This document shows positions 8,802 through 16,586 of a stretch of 64,000 nucleotides of DNA, piece by piece. The notes below the pieces were generated by a model. That model ran no database searches. It was not told the DNA's origin and saw only the letters and a program-made list of their open reading frames with translations. The translations under genes were made by a program, and so were the position numbers. The DNA lies in NCBI RefSeq assembly GCF_026000375.1, contig NZ_AP026708.1, forward strand, positions 2,261,001-2,325,000, in the 5' to 3' direction. Origin of the DNA: Pseudodesulfovibrio portus (GTDB lineage: Bacteria > Desulfobacterota > Desulfovibrionia > Desulfovibrionales > Desulfovibrionaceae). Position 1 is the first letter of the stretch; each line of letters opens with the position of its first letter.

Positions 8802-10004
8802 CTACAGCCCAGTTCCCCGGAACAGTGCCTTTTGCAGGCCCAGGCTCCACTGCCCCTTGGGGAAGCCGTGCCGGACCGCGAAGTCGTCCATGGCCTTTTG
8901 GGTCATGGGCCCGAAGGAGCCATCGACGGCCCCGGTGTAGTGGCCGAGCTGCGCGAGCCGGGTCTGGATGAGGGTCGTGTCGTCCGGGAACAGGGGGTTG
9001 AGGAAGGACAGGCCGCGTCCGACGGGACCCTGTCCTCCCGCTGCGCCGGGAGTTGCGGGAGCCTGGCGGGGCGCCACGGCCTGCGGGGCCGGGGGCGCGG
9101 TCGAGGCCTGCGGAGCCGGAGCCTGGTAATTGGCCCGGGATTGTCCGGCTGGCGACCCCTCGGGCTTGGACGAGAAGCTGGCCGCCTGGATGCGCTTCCG
9201 GGCCGCTTCCGGGATGCCAGCGCCGGGGGTGTAGAAATAGTTGCAGTAGAACCGCTGGCGCAGGCTGGACGGGTTGAGCTGGGCCACGAACATGTGCACG
9301 CGCCACCCGTCGTAGTCGAGGTAGGTCTGCTTGTCCTTGGCGATGTTGTCCAGGGTCCGCCAGGCCTTTTCCCGGGGGCTGACCACGACCTCGAACAGGG
9401 CGTCCGCAGGCAGCCGGTTCATGACGAAGGTCATGACCAGGTAGGCGCGCTGGCCCCGGTCCGGGTCGGCTGAGGTGTATGCGTGTTCACGGGCGAAGGT
9501 GTACAGGGTCGGCCAGTCGCCGCGCCTGGACTCTGGGAGCCCGTCCTTGAACTCCTCCATGGGGACCATGTACGTCTCCAGGCTCAGGTTCGAGGGCGAG
9601 CTCATGATCGCCAGGGCCTGGGTGACGTTGATCCGCTTCCCGTTGACCGCGTACTGCGTGGAGTACTGCATGGACACGAGGCGGTTGTACCCGTCGTAGA
9701 GGTGGATGGAGCCGCCCACTTCCGCGTTGTACCTGTTGCCAGGGTTGGAGTTGCTGTAGAACAGGGGGGAGATGCGGCTTCTGGTGAAGGCGTTGTATTC
9801 CCCCTCGCTGCCCGCCGCCAGGTAGTCCCGGACGCCCGGAGCGAAGGAGATGAAGGACAGGCCGCGCTGGCCCGTGAGCTCGGCGGCCAGGGTGTAGGAG
9901 ACGTCCATGGCGTCCGGGGGCCACTTCTTGGCCTCGCGGGCCGATACGGGCGTTGCCGTGGCCAGGATCAGCAGGAGGATGAGGATCAGTCTGAGATGTC
10001 GCAT
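8802..10004 (-). CDS. Exported protein, unknown N-domain plus peptidoglycan-binding-like C-domain (paralogue 1)
   Basis: 400 residues. Residues 1-22 form a cleavable signal peptide (hydrophobic ILILLLILATA, then VSA). Residues about 25-265 are a domain I do not recognise, shared with the products at 10745 and 12713; shared blocks include the DGW segment (YDGWRVHMFVAQL) and FYCNYFYTPG. A Pro/Ala/Gln-rich linker follows, and residues about 328-400 resemble a PG_binding_1 fold: LNPLFPDDTTLIQTRLAQLG, YTGAVDGSFGPMTQKAMDDF, HGFPKGQWSLGLQK. It is the last gene of the operon, 11 bases after the Gly-rich gene. It is probably periplasmic or surface, touching the wall. Function unknown. Confidence 0.85.
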   Translation of the reverse strand: MRHLRLILILLLILATATPVSAREAKKWPPDAMDVSYTLAAELTGQRGLSFISFAPGVRDYLAAGSEGEYNAFTRSRISPLFYSNSNPGNRYNAEVGGSIHLYDGYNRLVSMQYSTQYAVNGKRINVTQALAIMSSPSNLSLETYMVPMEEFKDGLPESRRGDWPTLYTFAREHAYTSADPDRGQRAYLVMTFVMNRLPADALFEVVVSPREKAWRTLDNIAKDKQTYLDYDGWRVHMFVAQLNPSSLRQRFYCNYFYTPGAGIPEAARKRIQAASFSSKPEGSPAGQSRANYQAPAPQASTAPPAPQAVAPRQAPATPGAAGGQGPVGRGLSFLNPLFPDDTTLIQTRLAQLGHYTGAVDGSFGPMTQKAMDDFAVRHGFPKGQWSLGLQKALFRGTGL

Positions 10005-10015
10005 GGAGGGCCTCG

Positions 10016-10687
10016 CTACATGAGGAAGTTGGAGTCGTGGGGTTGGGCCGGTCCGCCTCCGCCCACGTTCTCCCAGCCGGGTGAATTGGGGTTCATGCTG
10101 CCGGGTGAATCGCTGGGGGTGCCGTCCGGTCCGGACCCGGTCATGTTCGAGCCGTATGCGCCCTGCGCCGCCTTGGTGTACGGGTCGCGAAATTCCGTTC
10201 GTGCTTTCTCCAGGGTGTCCAGGACGTCCTTGGTGATGTCGACGGTGGTCGTGATGCCGTCATAGGCCTCCTTGGCCACCTGAAGGGGAGGCGGGAGGAT
10301 GGGCGGGAAGGCGAGCTTCTTCTGGAGGTAATCCCCCACCTTTCCCTGGATGTACTTGCCGAGGGTCTCCAACGCCTTTTCTTTCCAGGTCTGCTTGGCC
10401 TTGGCGGTCGCCTTGTCCTGGTGGGGCTTCTTTTTGGGCGGGGCACCGTAGAATTCGCCGTACTCAGGATCGATGACCGGCATGCCTTCGATGCCGGGGG
10501 TGTAGGGGATGGAAGGGCCGCTTGAGCTGTATGAGCCGCCGCCGGTTCCATCGCTGCCGCCACCGCCGCCACCGCCGCCACCGCCGCCACCGCCGCAGCC
10601 GCCGCAGCCGCCTGAGCCGCCGGAGGTTGCGAAAACGCTGGCGGGCATGAGCAGGCAGGCGGCGAAGATGAGGATACAGAGCTTCAT
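10016..10687 (-). CDS. Secreted Gly/Cys-rich protein (small partner 3)
   Basis: 223 residues with a signal peptide ending near VFA. The mature N-terminus is an extreme low-complexity stretch: GGSGGCGGCGG followed by more than ten glycines, then SDGTGGGSYSSSG. The remainder is hydrophilic with a Lys-rich stretch (PPKKKPHQDKATAKAKQTWK), one amphipathic/hydrophobic part (YLQKKLAFPPILPPPLQVAK) and a Gly/Pro/Ser-rich tail. A good AGGAGA ribosome site precedes the ATG. It sits between paralogues 2 and 1. The two cysteines in the glycine run are its only striking residues. No known family recognised. Confidence 0.75.
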   Translation of the reverse strand: MKLCILIFAACLLMPASVFATSGGSGGCGGCGGGGGGGGGGGGGSDGTGGGSYSSSGPSIPYTPGIEGMPVIDPEYGEFYGAPPKKKPHQDKATAKAKQTWKEKALETLGKYIQGKVGDYLQKKLAFPPILPPPLQVAKEAYDGITTTVDITKDVLDTLEKARTEFRDPYTKAAQGAYGSNMTGSGPDGTPSDSPGSMNPNSPGWENVGGGGPAQPHDSNFLM

Positions 10688-10744
10688 GGTGTCTCCTGTC
10701 GGAAAACCCCTGTGCCGGGCAGTCCCGATACGGGGGGTGGAATG

Positions 10745-12154
10745 TTACAGTCCGGAGCCTTTGAACAGGGTCTTTTGTAGGCCCAGGCTCCATTGTCCCT
10801 TGGGGAAGCCGTATTTGACCGCGAAGTTGTCCAGCGCTTTCTTGGTGAAGGGGCCGAAGGTGCGGTCGATGGGGCCTCCGTAGTGGCCGAGTTCCTTGAG
10901 CCGCGTCTGGATGATGGCCACGTCGTCCGGGAAGACCGGGTTCAGGAAGGCCATGCCGCGCTCGAGCGGGCCCTGGGCGGGCTGCGTCTGGGCCGGTGTA
11001 GCCGCCGGGGCCTGGGCCATGCCCGGGGGCGGTGGCGCCAGGGCGGGTGCCTGCTGCGGAGCGGGAGCCGTGGCCGCAGGCGGCGGCGGTGCCAGTGCCG
11101 GGGCTAGGGTTGCTGCGGGCGGCGGTGGTGCCAGGGCGGGAGCCGGAGTCGGGGCGGGCGGAGGCGGCGCCAATGCGGGCGCCGGTGCGGCTTGAGGTTG
11201 AGGAGCCGGTGCCATGGCCGGTGCGGGTGCGGCCTGAGGGGCCGGGGCAGCCGACTGGACCGGGCCTGTGGCCGGGACCGCCTGCGGGACGGACTGGGCC
11301 GGGTCGGGCAGCTCGGAGGTCAGGATCATGGTCGAGCTGTCGTAGGACGCCACTTTTCTGGTGCTGCCGCCGTTTTCGGCGAAACTGCCGGGCGAGTACA
11401 TGACGTTGACGTAGAACTTCCTGCCCGAGCCGAGTTCCAGCCGTCCGGCGATGACGGCCACCTGCCAGCCGTCAAAATTGAGGCCGGCGGTCTTGGCGAT
11501 GGAGTTGTCCGTTTGCCTCTCGTTCCGCTTCCTGGAGACCACGGGATAGAACTTGGCGTCCGAGGCCAGCCGGTCCAGGCAGAAGATGAAGCCGTAGTGC
11601 TGGGCGCGCTCGGTCCCCTGTCCGGGCCGGACCGCGTTGTCCAGGGCGAAGTTGAACAGGGTGGTCCAATCCTCGTATATGGCTTGTCCCGCTGCCGTGA
11701 CCTTTTCCGTGGGCACGAAGAACAGGGCCACGCGCGGGGTCTCGGGTTCCACGACCTTCATCCCGGCCCTGGTGACCGTGAACTGGTTGTTGCCCATGGT
11801 GTAGTCCAGGTAGACCCTGGTGTGGGAGGCGCGCCGCCAGGCATCCGTGAACTGGATGCGGGTGTACAGCAATCGGCTGTTGTCACCGTTCGAGCCCACG
11901 TCGTAGCTCTGCAGGTTGACCACGCCGGGGCCGAAGCCCTGGTAGGTGAAGGTGTCGGCCTGCAGGGCCTGTCTGGCCTGGGGCGAGAGCTGGGCCAGCT
12001 GGTTGGCGCCGTTGTTCATGATCTCGTCGGCGGCCACGGCAACGGCGTACATGGCGTCCGGAGGCGCTTCCTCGGTCTTCTGGTTGAGGGCGACGGCGGC
12101 TGCCGCCGTGAGGACCAATGCGAACAATGCGAGTATGGCGTATGTTTTCTTCAT
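10745..12154 (-). CDS. Exported protein, unknown N-domain, Pro/Ala repeat linker, peptidoglycan-binding-like C-domain (paralogue 2)
   Basis: 469 residues. An N-terminal hydrophobic signal (YAILALFALVLTAAAAVAL) may be cleaved or may anchor the protein. Residues about 30-275 carry the same unknown domain as its two paralogues (FDGWQVAVIAGRL, RKFYVNVMYSPGS). Residues about 285-395 are a Pro/Ala linker with repeated ALAPPPPAxTxAP units. Residues 397-469 match the paralogues' wall-binding-like module: LNPVFPDDVAIIQTRLKELG, GPIDRTFGPFTKKALDNF, YGFPKGQWSLGLQKTLFKG. AGGGGA precedes the ATG. It lies nine bases after the small secreted protein upstream. The linker length suggests that it spans the periplasm or wall. 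Confidence 0.85.
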   Translation of the reverse strand: MKKTYAILALFALVLTAAAAVALNQKTEEAPPDAMYAVAVAADEIMNNGANQLAQLSPQARQALQADTFTYQGFGPGVVNLQSYDVGSNGDNSRLLYTRIQFTDAWRRASHTRVYLDYTMGNNQFTVTRAGMKVVEPETPRVALFFVPTEKVTAAGQAIYEDWTTLFNFALDNAVRPGQGTERAQHYGFIFCLDRLASDAKFYPVVSRKRNERQTDNSIAKTAGLNFDGWQVAVIAGRLELGSGRKFYVNVMYSPGSFAENGGSTRKVASYDSSTMILTSELPDPAQSVPQAVPATGPVQSAAPAPQAAPAPAMAPAPQPQAAPAPALAPPPPAPTPAPALAPPPPAATLAPALAPPPPAATAPAPQQAPALAPPPPGMAQAPAATPAQTQPAQGPLERGMAFLNPVFPDDVAIIQTRLKELGHYGGPIDRTFGPFTKKALDNFAVKYGFPKGQWSLGLQKTLFKGSGL

Positions 12155-12163
12155 GTCGGTCCC

Positions 12164-12688
12164 CTATTTGCCGAAGGCGCTCTTGACCCGGCTGTACGCG
12201 CCGGAGGCCGCGTCCTTGACCGTTTCATAGGCGCTGCGCGATTTGTTCCCGATCCAGCTCAACACGGACCAGGCCTTTTGCTGCTTGTTCTTGTCGATGC
12301 TGAACGCGTAGGCCTTGCCCACGAAGTGGACGGCCTTGAACCAGCCGTATCCCGGGATGAAGAAGCAGGCCACGGTTCCTCCGTAGTCCAGGACCGTCAG
12401 CATACCGATGCATTCGTCGCTTTCCCAGAAGCTCTCGTCGCTCTTGTCCGGGATGGCGGCCGGGTCCCAGGAGAACATCGGATCGCCGCCGAATTGGGTG
12501 GACGGCACGTTGGGGGTTTCGTCGTCGAACACGCGGTTGTTCTCGGGTTTGTCGGTTTCTCCGCGTGAGTTGTTGCCGCCGCCTCCATAGCCCAGGGCCG
12601 TGGCGGGCAGCAGGAGGCAGAAGCTCAAAAAGGCCACCGCCATGATACCGGGTATCCGTTTGAGGGATGTGGTGTCTGTATGATGCAT
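12164..12688 (-). CDS. Small secreted protein with GYGGGG start (small partner 2)
   Basis: 174 residues. The signal peptide has hydrophobic core MAVAFLSFCLLLPATALG. The mature protein begins YGGGGNNSRGE, close to the YGGGSEGTSG start of the product at 13974. A Trp/Asp/Glu-rich middle follows (PMFSWDPAAIPDKSDESFWE), then one short hydrophobic segment (TVACFFIPGYGWFKAVHFVG) and a basic helical tail. There are two cysteines (ECIG, ACFF). A GGGAGAGA ribosome site precedes the ATG. It precedes paralogue 2 by nine bases. No family recognised. Confidence 0.75.
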   Translation of the reverse strand: MHHTDTTSLKRIPGIMAVAFLSFCLLLPATALGYGGGGNNSRGETDKPENNRVFDDETPNVPSTQFGGDPMFSWDPAAIPDKSDESFWESDECIGMLTVLDYGGTVACFFIPGYGWFKAVHFVGKAYAFSIDKNKQQKAWSVLSWIGNKSRSAYETVKDAASGAYSRVKSAFGK

Positions 12689-12712
12689 GTCTCTCTCCCT
12701 GTTTTCTCCGGC

Positions 12713-13936
12713 CTATTGTCCGGTGCCCTTGAAGAGCTCCTTCTGGACGCCGACGTTCCACTGGTCCTTGGGGAAGCCGTGCCGTTTGTTGAAGGCATTC
12801 AGCGCCTTCTTGGTCAGCGGGCCGTAGTTCCTGTCGATCTTGCCGGTGTACAACCCCAGCGCCTTGAGGCGGACCTGGATGACTTCCACGTCTTCCGGGA
12901 AGATGGGGTTGAGGTAGACGTCGCCGCGCGCCAGGGGGCCTTCCCCGGTGGCGTCGGGTTGGGCCGCGCCCTGCTCCATGGTCTGCTCGACCACTTCGCG
13001 TTGCGCGGCGGCGGCCAGGGAAGCCGCGTCCTGCTTGACGTTGGAATACGCGCCCACGACCACCTCGGGCAGATAGCCGCCGGGGTTCTGCTGGTAGGCC
13101 ACGCCCACGTGGAACTTGTTCCGCGAGGAGCCCGGAGCGAACTTGCCGCCGGCGATGAGGATGCGCCAGCCCGTGTCGTTGATGGAGATGGCCTCGGCCA
13201 GCTTGTCGCCCGCGCCGTTGGGGCGGCTGGTCACGGTCATGGTCAGGGAGGAATCCTGGAACAGGCGGTCCTTGCAGAAGGACATGATGTAGTATTCGCT
13301 CTTGAACCCGGACTTGGAGCCGCCCTCGCCGTAGGTCATGGGCTCGGCGTTCTCGATGGCGAACAGGTAGTAGTCCGTGTAGGTGACCAGCGAGGATGCC
13401 GCTTCCTTGAGTTTGGACTGGGGAACGAAGAACGTTTCCACGCGGGGGAAGTCCGGCGGGATGGGCGTCATGACGGACTTGGTGATGTTCACGCCGTCCT
13501 TGTCCATGATGTACTGGGTGGCGAAGTAGACGCCGGTCCGCCGGTTGATGATGTCCTTGAACAGGATGGCCCCTTCGAGCACGACCAGGGCCGATCCCGG
13601 TTCGATGACGTTGACCGTGTAGCCGGTCACGGCCACATCCTGGACGTCGAAACCGGCGTAGTCGAAGCTCAGTTCGCCCACGGCGTGCCGGCCGTCGGGG
13701 TCGAGGGTGACGTTGGCCACGGAGATGCGGCCGCCGCGCAGCCGTTCGACGAGGGCAGCCGTGACCAGCTCGATGTCGCTGGGGGCCTTGGCCGGGGGCA
13801 CGGGCACCGCCACGGGGGCCTGCACGTCCATGGGAGGCGGCGGCTCGACCGGGGCGGATTGCAGGTCGGGCATGTTGCACGCGGTCATGAGGAGGCCGCA
13901 GAAAATCAATGCTGTGAGCAGGATATGTTTGCGCAT
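12713..13936 (-). CDS. Lipoprotein, unknown N-domain plus peptidoglycan-binding-like C-domain (paralogue 3)
   Basis: 407 residues from MRKHILL. A GAGG ribosome site lies about eight bases upstream, and an open extension to 14287 is rejected because its extra 117 residues are Pro/Arg-rich nonsense overlapping the upstream gene. The signal ends in the lipobox LMTAC, so the mature protein should be lipidated on Cys; the next residue is Asn, not Asp. Residues about 35-290 are the shared unknown domain (ETFFVPQSKL, TGWRILIAGGKF). The C-terminal 70 residues are the wall-binding-like module (LNPIFPEDVEVIQVRLKALG, KIDRNYGPLTKKALNAF). The lipobox contrasts with the other two paralogues. Confidence 0.85.
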   Translation of the reverse strand: MRKHILLTALIFCGLLMTACNMPDLQSAPVEPPPPMDVQAPVAVPVPPAKAPSDIELVTAALVERLRGGRISVANVTLDPDGRHAVGELSFDYAGFDVQDVAVTGYTVNVIEPGSALVVLEGAILFKDIINRRTGVYFATQYIMDKDGVNITKSVMTPIPPDFPRVETFFVPQSKLKEAASSLVTYTDYYLFAIENAEPMTYGEGGSKSGFKSEYYIMSFCKDRLFQDSSLTMTVTSRPNGAGDKLAEAISINDTGWRILIAGGKFAPGSSRNKFHVGVAYQQNPGGYLPEVVVGAYSNVKQDAASLAAAAQREVVEQTMEQGAAQPDATGEGPLARGDVYLNPIFPEDVEVIQVRLKALGLYTGKIDRNYGPLTKKALNAFNKRHGFPKDQWNVGVQKELFKGTGQ

Positions 13937-13973
13937 GGGTCGGAAACCTCGTTGAGTCTGAGTGCGGAAAGGG

Positions 13974-14696
13974 CTACTGGTCTGCGCCGGGGGCATAGGT
14001 CGCGGACGGGACGTAGCGCGGCATCTGGGCGAGGTTGGGAGCGCCCACGGCCTGGGCCGCTGCGGCGATGGCCTCGTTGGGAGTGGTGGCCGCAGGCGGT
14101 TGGACTCCGGCCTCGGCCAGTCTTGATCCGGCGGCGGCGACCGCCCTTTCCACCCTGGCGCGGATGGCTGCCTGCTCCGGGTTGCGCTCGGGATCGCTGC
14201 CGTTCCGGGCGCGCTCGAAGGCGTTGGGCCCGTTGCTCGGCGTGAAGCCGCCGATCCGGGTTTCGGCCGGTGCGCCGACGCCTTCAACGGGATCGTTGCC
14301 GCCGGTGACCAGCGGGACGCCCTTGACCACGGTCAGCCCGCCGTGATCTCGGGGGTGCGCACGGTCGAGGACCTCAAGGGTCTTGCCCATGCTTTCCAGG
14401 TGGCGGGACATGTCCGCGCCGCCGGTCTCGGGGAAGGTTTGGCCGATGGCGGCCATGCCGTTTCGGGAAATGGTGGAGCCGCCGAAGGAGTCGACGTTGG
14501 TGGGCTCGGTCGACGGCGAGGCGCTGCCGAAGGACACGGAAAGATCTTTTTGGGTGTCGCCTTCCTCCACGCCTCCCGTGGCCCCGGAGGTCCCTTCGCT
14601 GCCGCCGCCGTAGGCGAAGGCCATGGCGGCGGTGAGCAGCAGGCTCAAGATGATCAGGCCTGCGGAGAGCGCGGGCGATTTGCCGATTCGATGCAT
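13974..14696 (-). CDS. Small secreted protein with YGGGS start (small partner 1)
   Basis: 240 residues. The signal peptide has core AGLIILSLLLTAAMAFA. The mature N-terminus YGGGSEGTSGATGG resembles the other two small secreted partners. The rest is hydrophilic and low in complexity, with a Gly/Thr/Pro-rich middle and an Ala-rich C-terminal helix (AAAGSRLAEAG, EAIAAAAQAVGA). No cysteine is seen. AAGGAG precedes the ATG. It lies 24 bases after the beta-propeller gene and 37 bases before the lipoprotein paralogue. Function unknown; a structural or scaffold role is a guess from composition. Confidence 0.72.
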   Translation of the reverse strand: MHRIGKSPALSAGLIILSLLLTAAMAFAYGGGSEGTSGATGGVEEGDTQKDLSVSFGSASPSTEPTNVDSFGGSTISRNGMAAIGQTFPETGGADMSRHLESMGKTLEVLDRAHPRDHGGLTVVKGVPLVTGGNDPVEGVGAPAETRIGGFTPSNGPNAFERARNGSDPERNPEQAAIRARVERAVAAAGSRLAEAGVQPPAATTPNEAIAAAAQAVGAPNLAQMPRYVPSATYAPGADQ

Positions 14697-14720
14697 GAAA
14701 TACTCCTTGGTATGGGCGCG

Positions 14721-16355
14721 TCACCGCCCGTCTGTTGCCATGGATTCGCCTTTTGCCGCTTCCGGGTCGGCGAGCTCCATGGTCATTTGTTCGGCGCTGT
14801 TGACGGGAACGAACTCGGGCACCATTGCCGCCAGTTCGGGGTGGCTGAAACGGAACAGGCGCAGGCTCGGGCTGGACTGTCCGTCGTCATTGATGTGGGT
14901 GAGGTAGACCTCTGTGTAGGGCGAGTTGCCCTTGGCCGCGAAGGCCAGCCAGCGGGAGTTGGGCGACCAGGCGTGCCACGAGTTCATGAGCGGCGTGTTG
15001 GCCGCCAGCACGCGGGGTTCGCCGCCCTGCGCGGGCACGATGACCAGCCTGCTGTCCGGCTGGAGGACCAGGCCGGTCCTGCTCTGGGTGAAGACGAGCC
15101 ATTTGCCGTCGGGAGAGTACCGGGGAAAGAAGTTGCTCAACCCGTTGTTCGAGGCCCCGGTGATGGGCGCGGCGACACCGCCCCGACCTTCATTGAAGTC
15201 CACGGCGTAGAGCGAGAACTGGACCGGATATTTTTCGTTGACGTCGAGGATGTTCTGGGTCGGGTCCTCTTTCCGGAGCACGCCGTCCTCGATGGCCTTG
15301 ACCAGGCTCGGCTGGACCATGGCCCGGGCAAAGGCCACGCGGGCTCCGTCCGGGGAGAAGGCGGGGTTGGTCTGGATGAGGTCGACGTCGCTTGCGCCGG
15401 GCAGGGGAGAGACCGTGTTCGACCGGCGGTCGTAATAGGCGATCTGCCCGGTGGCCGGGAAGAACATCTGGGAGAAATAGAGGTCGTCGAGCATGACGAA
15501 GGCCGAGGATTCGCCCACCGTGGAGGCCGCGAACCGCCCGTCCGGGGAGAAGCATGTGAACAGCCCCATGGAATACTTGGACGGGCCGGGCGCGTCGTAG
15601 GAGTTCCAGGAGATGACGTCCTCGTCCGCCACGCGGGTCTTCTCCTTGACGTCCACCAGGACGTATCCGCCCTTGTCCCCCTTGTAGTCCATGTCCATGC
15701 CGTAGGCCTTGCCGTCAAGGGAATAGGCGTGGCAGTTGAAACACAGGGGCTGGTCCTGGAGCACCACGCGCGGCTTGCCGAAGGAAGCCGGGTCGCCCAC
15801 GGCCATCTGGCTGTCGTAGGGGTTGTCCTTGGCCTTGCGGAAGGGAAGGCGCTTGCGCAGGAAGGCGATCTTCGCGCCCACCGGGTCCGGGGAGATGGAG
15901 AAGGAGGTCCGGCCCCTGCTGACCAGTCGGCCGTCCTCGTCGATGCCTGCGATGCGGACCGTGACCGGCTGGTTCCCGGCCTTGTCCCTGATGGCCGCCC
16001 ACAGCTCTTCGCCGGGGGCCCAGGCGTCCTTGTCCACGATGCCCTGGCACACGGTGCTGCTGCCCGTGGTCATGGTCACCAGCCAGAGCGAGGCCGTGTT
16101 GTCCCGCCAGCGGACGATGGGCGAGGCCGCGTCCGCCGGGACCATGGCCCCTGCGGCCGGTTCCAGGACGTCCATGGCAGCCGGGTTTTCACCCGGCTGG
16201 AGGGCGTCGAGCCATCCGGAGAGGGTCATCCGGTCCGGCGGCGTCAGCCCGGGCGACCGGAAAATGGTGTAGGCGTCGGCCGGAGCACCGGTCCACAGGA
16301 AGAGCGCCAGAATCAGAAGCGGAAGTTGCCACGGGGGAATAGATTTCTTTGTCAT
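14721..16355 (-). CDS. Exported TolB/PD40-type beta-propeller protein with a single c-type haem motif
   Basis: 544 residues from MTKKSIPP, with a weak GGCGAG site. Residues 1-28 form a signal peptide. An Ig-like or all-beta N-terminal part runs to about 170. CFNCH at residues 205-209 is a CxxCH haem-attachment motif, followed by SLDGKAYGMDMDYKGDKGG. From about 250 on, PD40/WD40-like strands repeat: CFSPDGRFAA, AFSPDGARVAFA, RYSPDGKWLVFT and AWSPNSRWLAFA. Similar haem-bearing propellers are known in predicted periplasmic proteins without clear function. It is the first gene of the seven-gene exported operon, just behind a sigma70-type promoter. Confidence 0.8.
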   Translation of the reverse strand: MTKKSIPPWQLPLLILALFLWTGAPADAYTIFRSPGLTPPDRMTLSGWLDALQPGENPAAMDVLEPAAGAMVPADAASPIVRWRDNTASLWLVTMTTGSSTVCQGIVDKDAWAPGEELWAAIRDKAGNQPVTVRIAGIDEDGRLVSRGRTSFSISPDPVGAKIAFLRKRLPFRKAKDNPYDSQMAVGDPASFGKPRVVLQDQPLCFNCHAYSLDGKAYGMDMDYKGDKGGYVLVDVKEKTRVADEDVISWNSYDAPGPSKYSMGLFTCFSPDGRFAASTVGESSAFVMLDDLYFSQMFFPATGQIAYYDRRSNTVSPLPGASDVDLIQTNPAFSPDGARVAFARAMVQPSLVKAIEDGVLRKEDPTQNILDVNEKYPVQFSLYAVDFNEGRGGVAAPITGASNNGLSNFFPRYSPDGKWLVFTQSRTGLVLQPDSRLVIVPAQGGEPRVLAANTPLMNSWHAWSPNSRWLAFAAKGNSPYTEVYLTHINDDGQSSPSLRLFRFSHPELAAMVPEFVPVNSAEQMTMELADPEAAKGESMATDGR

Positions 16356-16380
16356 TATCTCGCCAATCTTTATATTCTTT

Positions 16381-16409
16381 AATATAGCCAGACAGCTGGA
16401 ATATGGCAA
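16381..16409 (-). promoter_or_regulatory. Sigma70-type promoter for the exported-protein operon
   Basis: On the minus strand TTGCCA (five of six to TTGACA), a 17-base spacer and TATATT (five of six to TATAAT). Transcription would start near 16374, giving a leader of about 20 bases before the ATG at 16355. Confidence 0.65.
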
Positions 16410-16586
16410 GCGGGAGAAGGTTATTTCGATACGTCGTGATTATCTCCCGGAAGAGGAGGGAAAGCGGGAGAAATCCTGCCATGGGCAGCGCCGCATGGCT
16501 TTCCGCCCTTTATGTGTTGCGCGGACGTCTTCTGTGTGCTAGCCGTATAACTTCTTGATATTGCTGTCTAAAGAAGGGGATAGTCC

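Noticed and set aside
13937..14287. 117-residue N-terminal extension of the lipoprotein paralogue
   Set aside because: Overlaps the preceding gene, Pro/Arg/Ser-rich, and would bury the lipobox signal peptide; the GAGG site and ATG at 13936 fit better.
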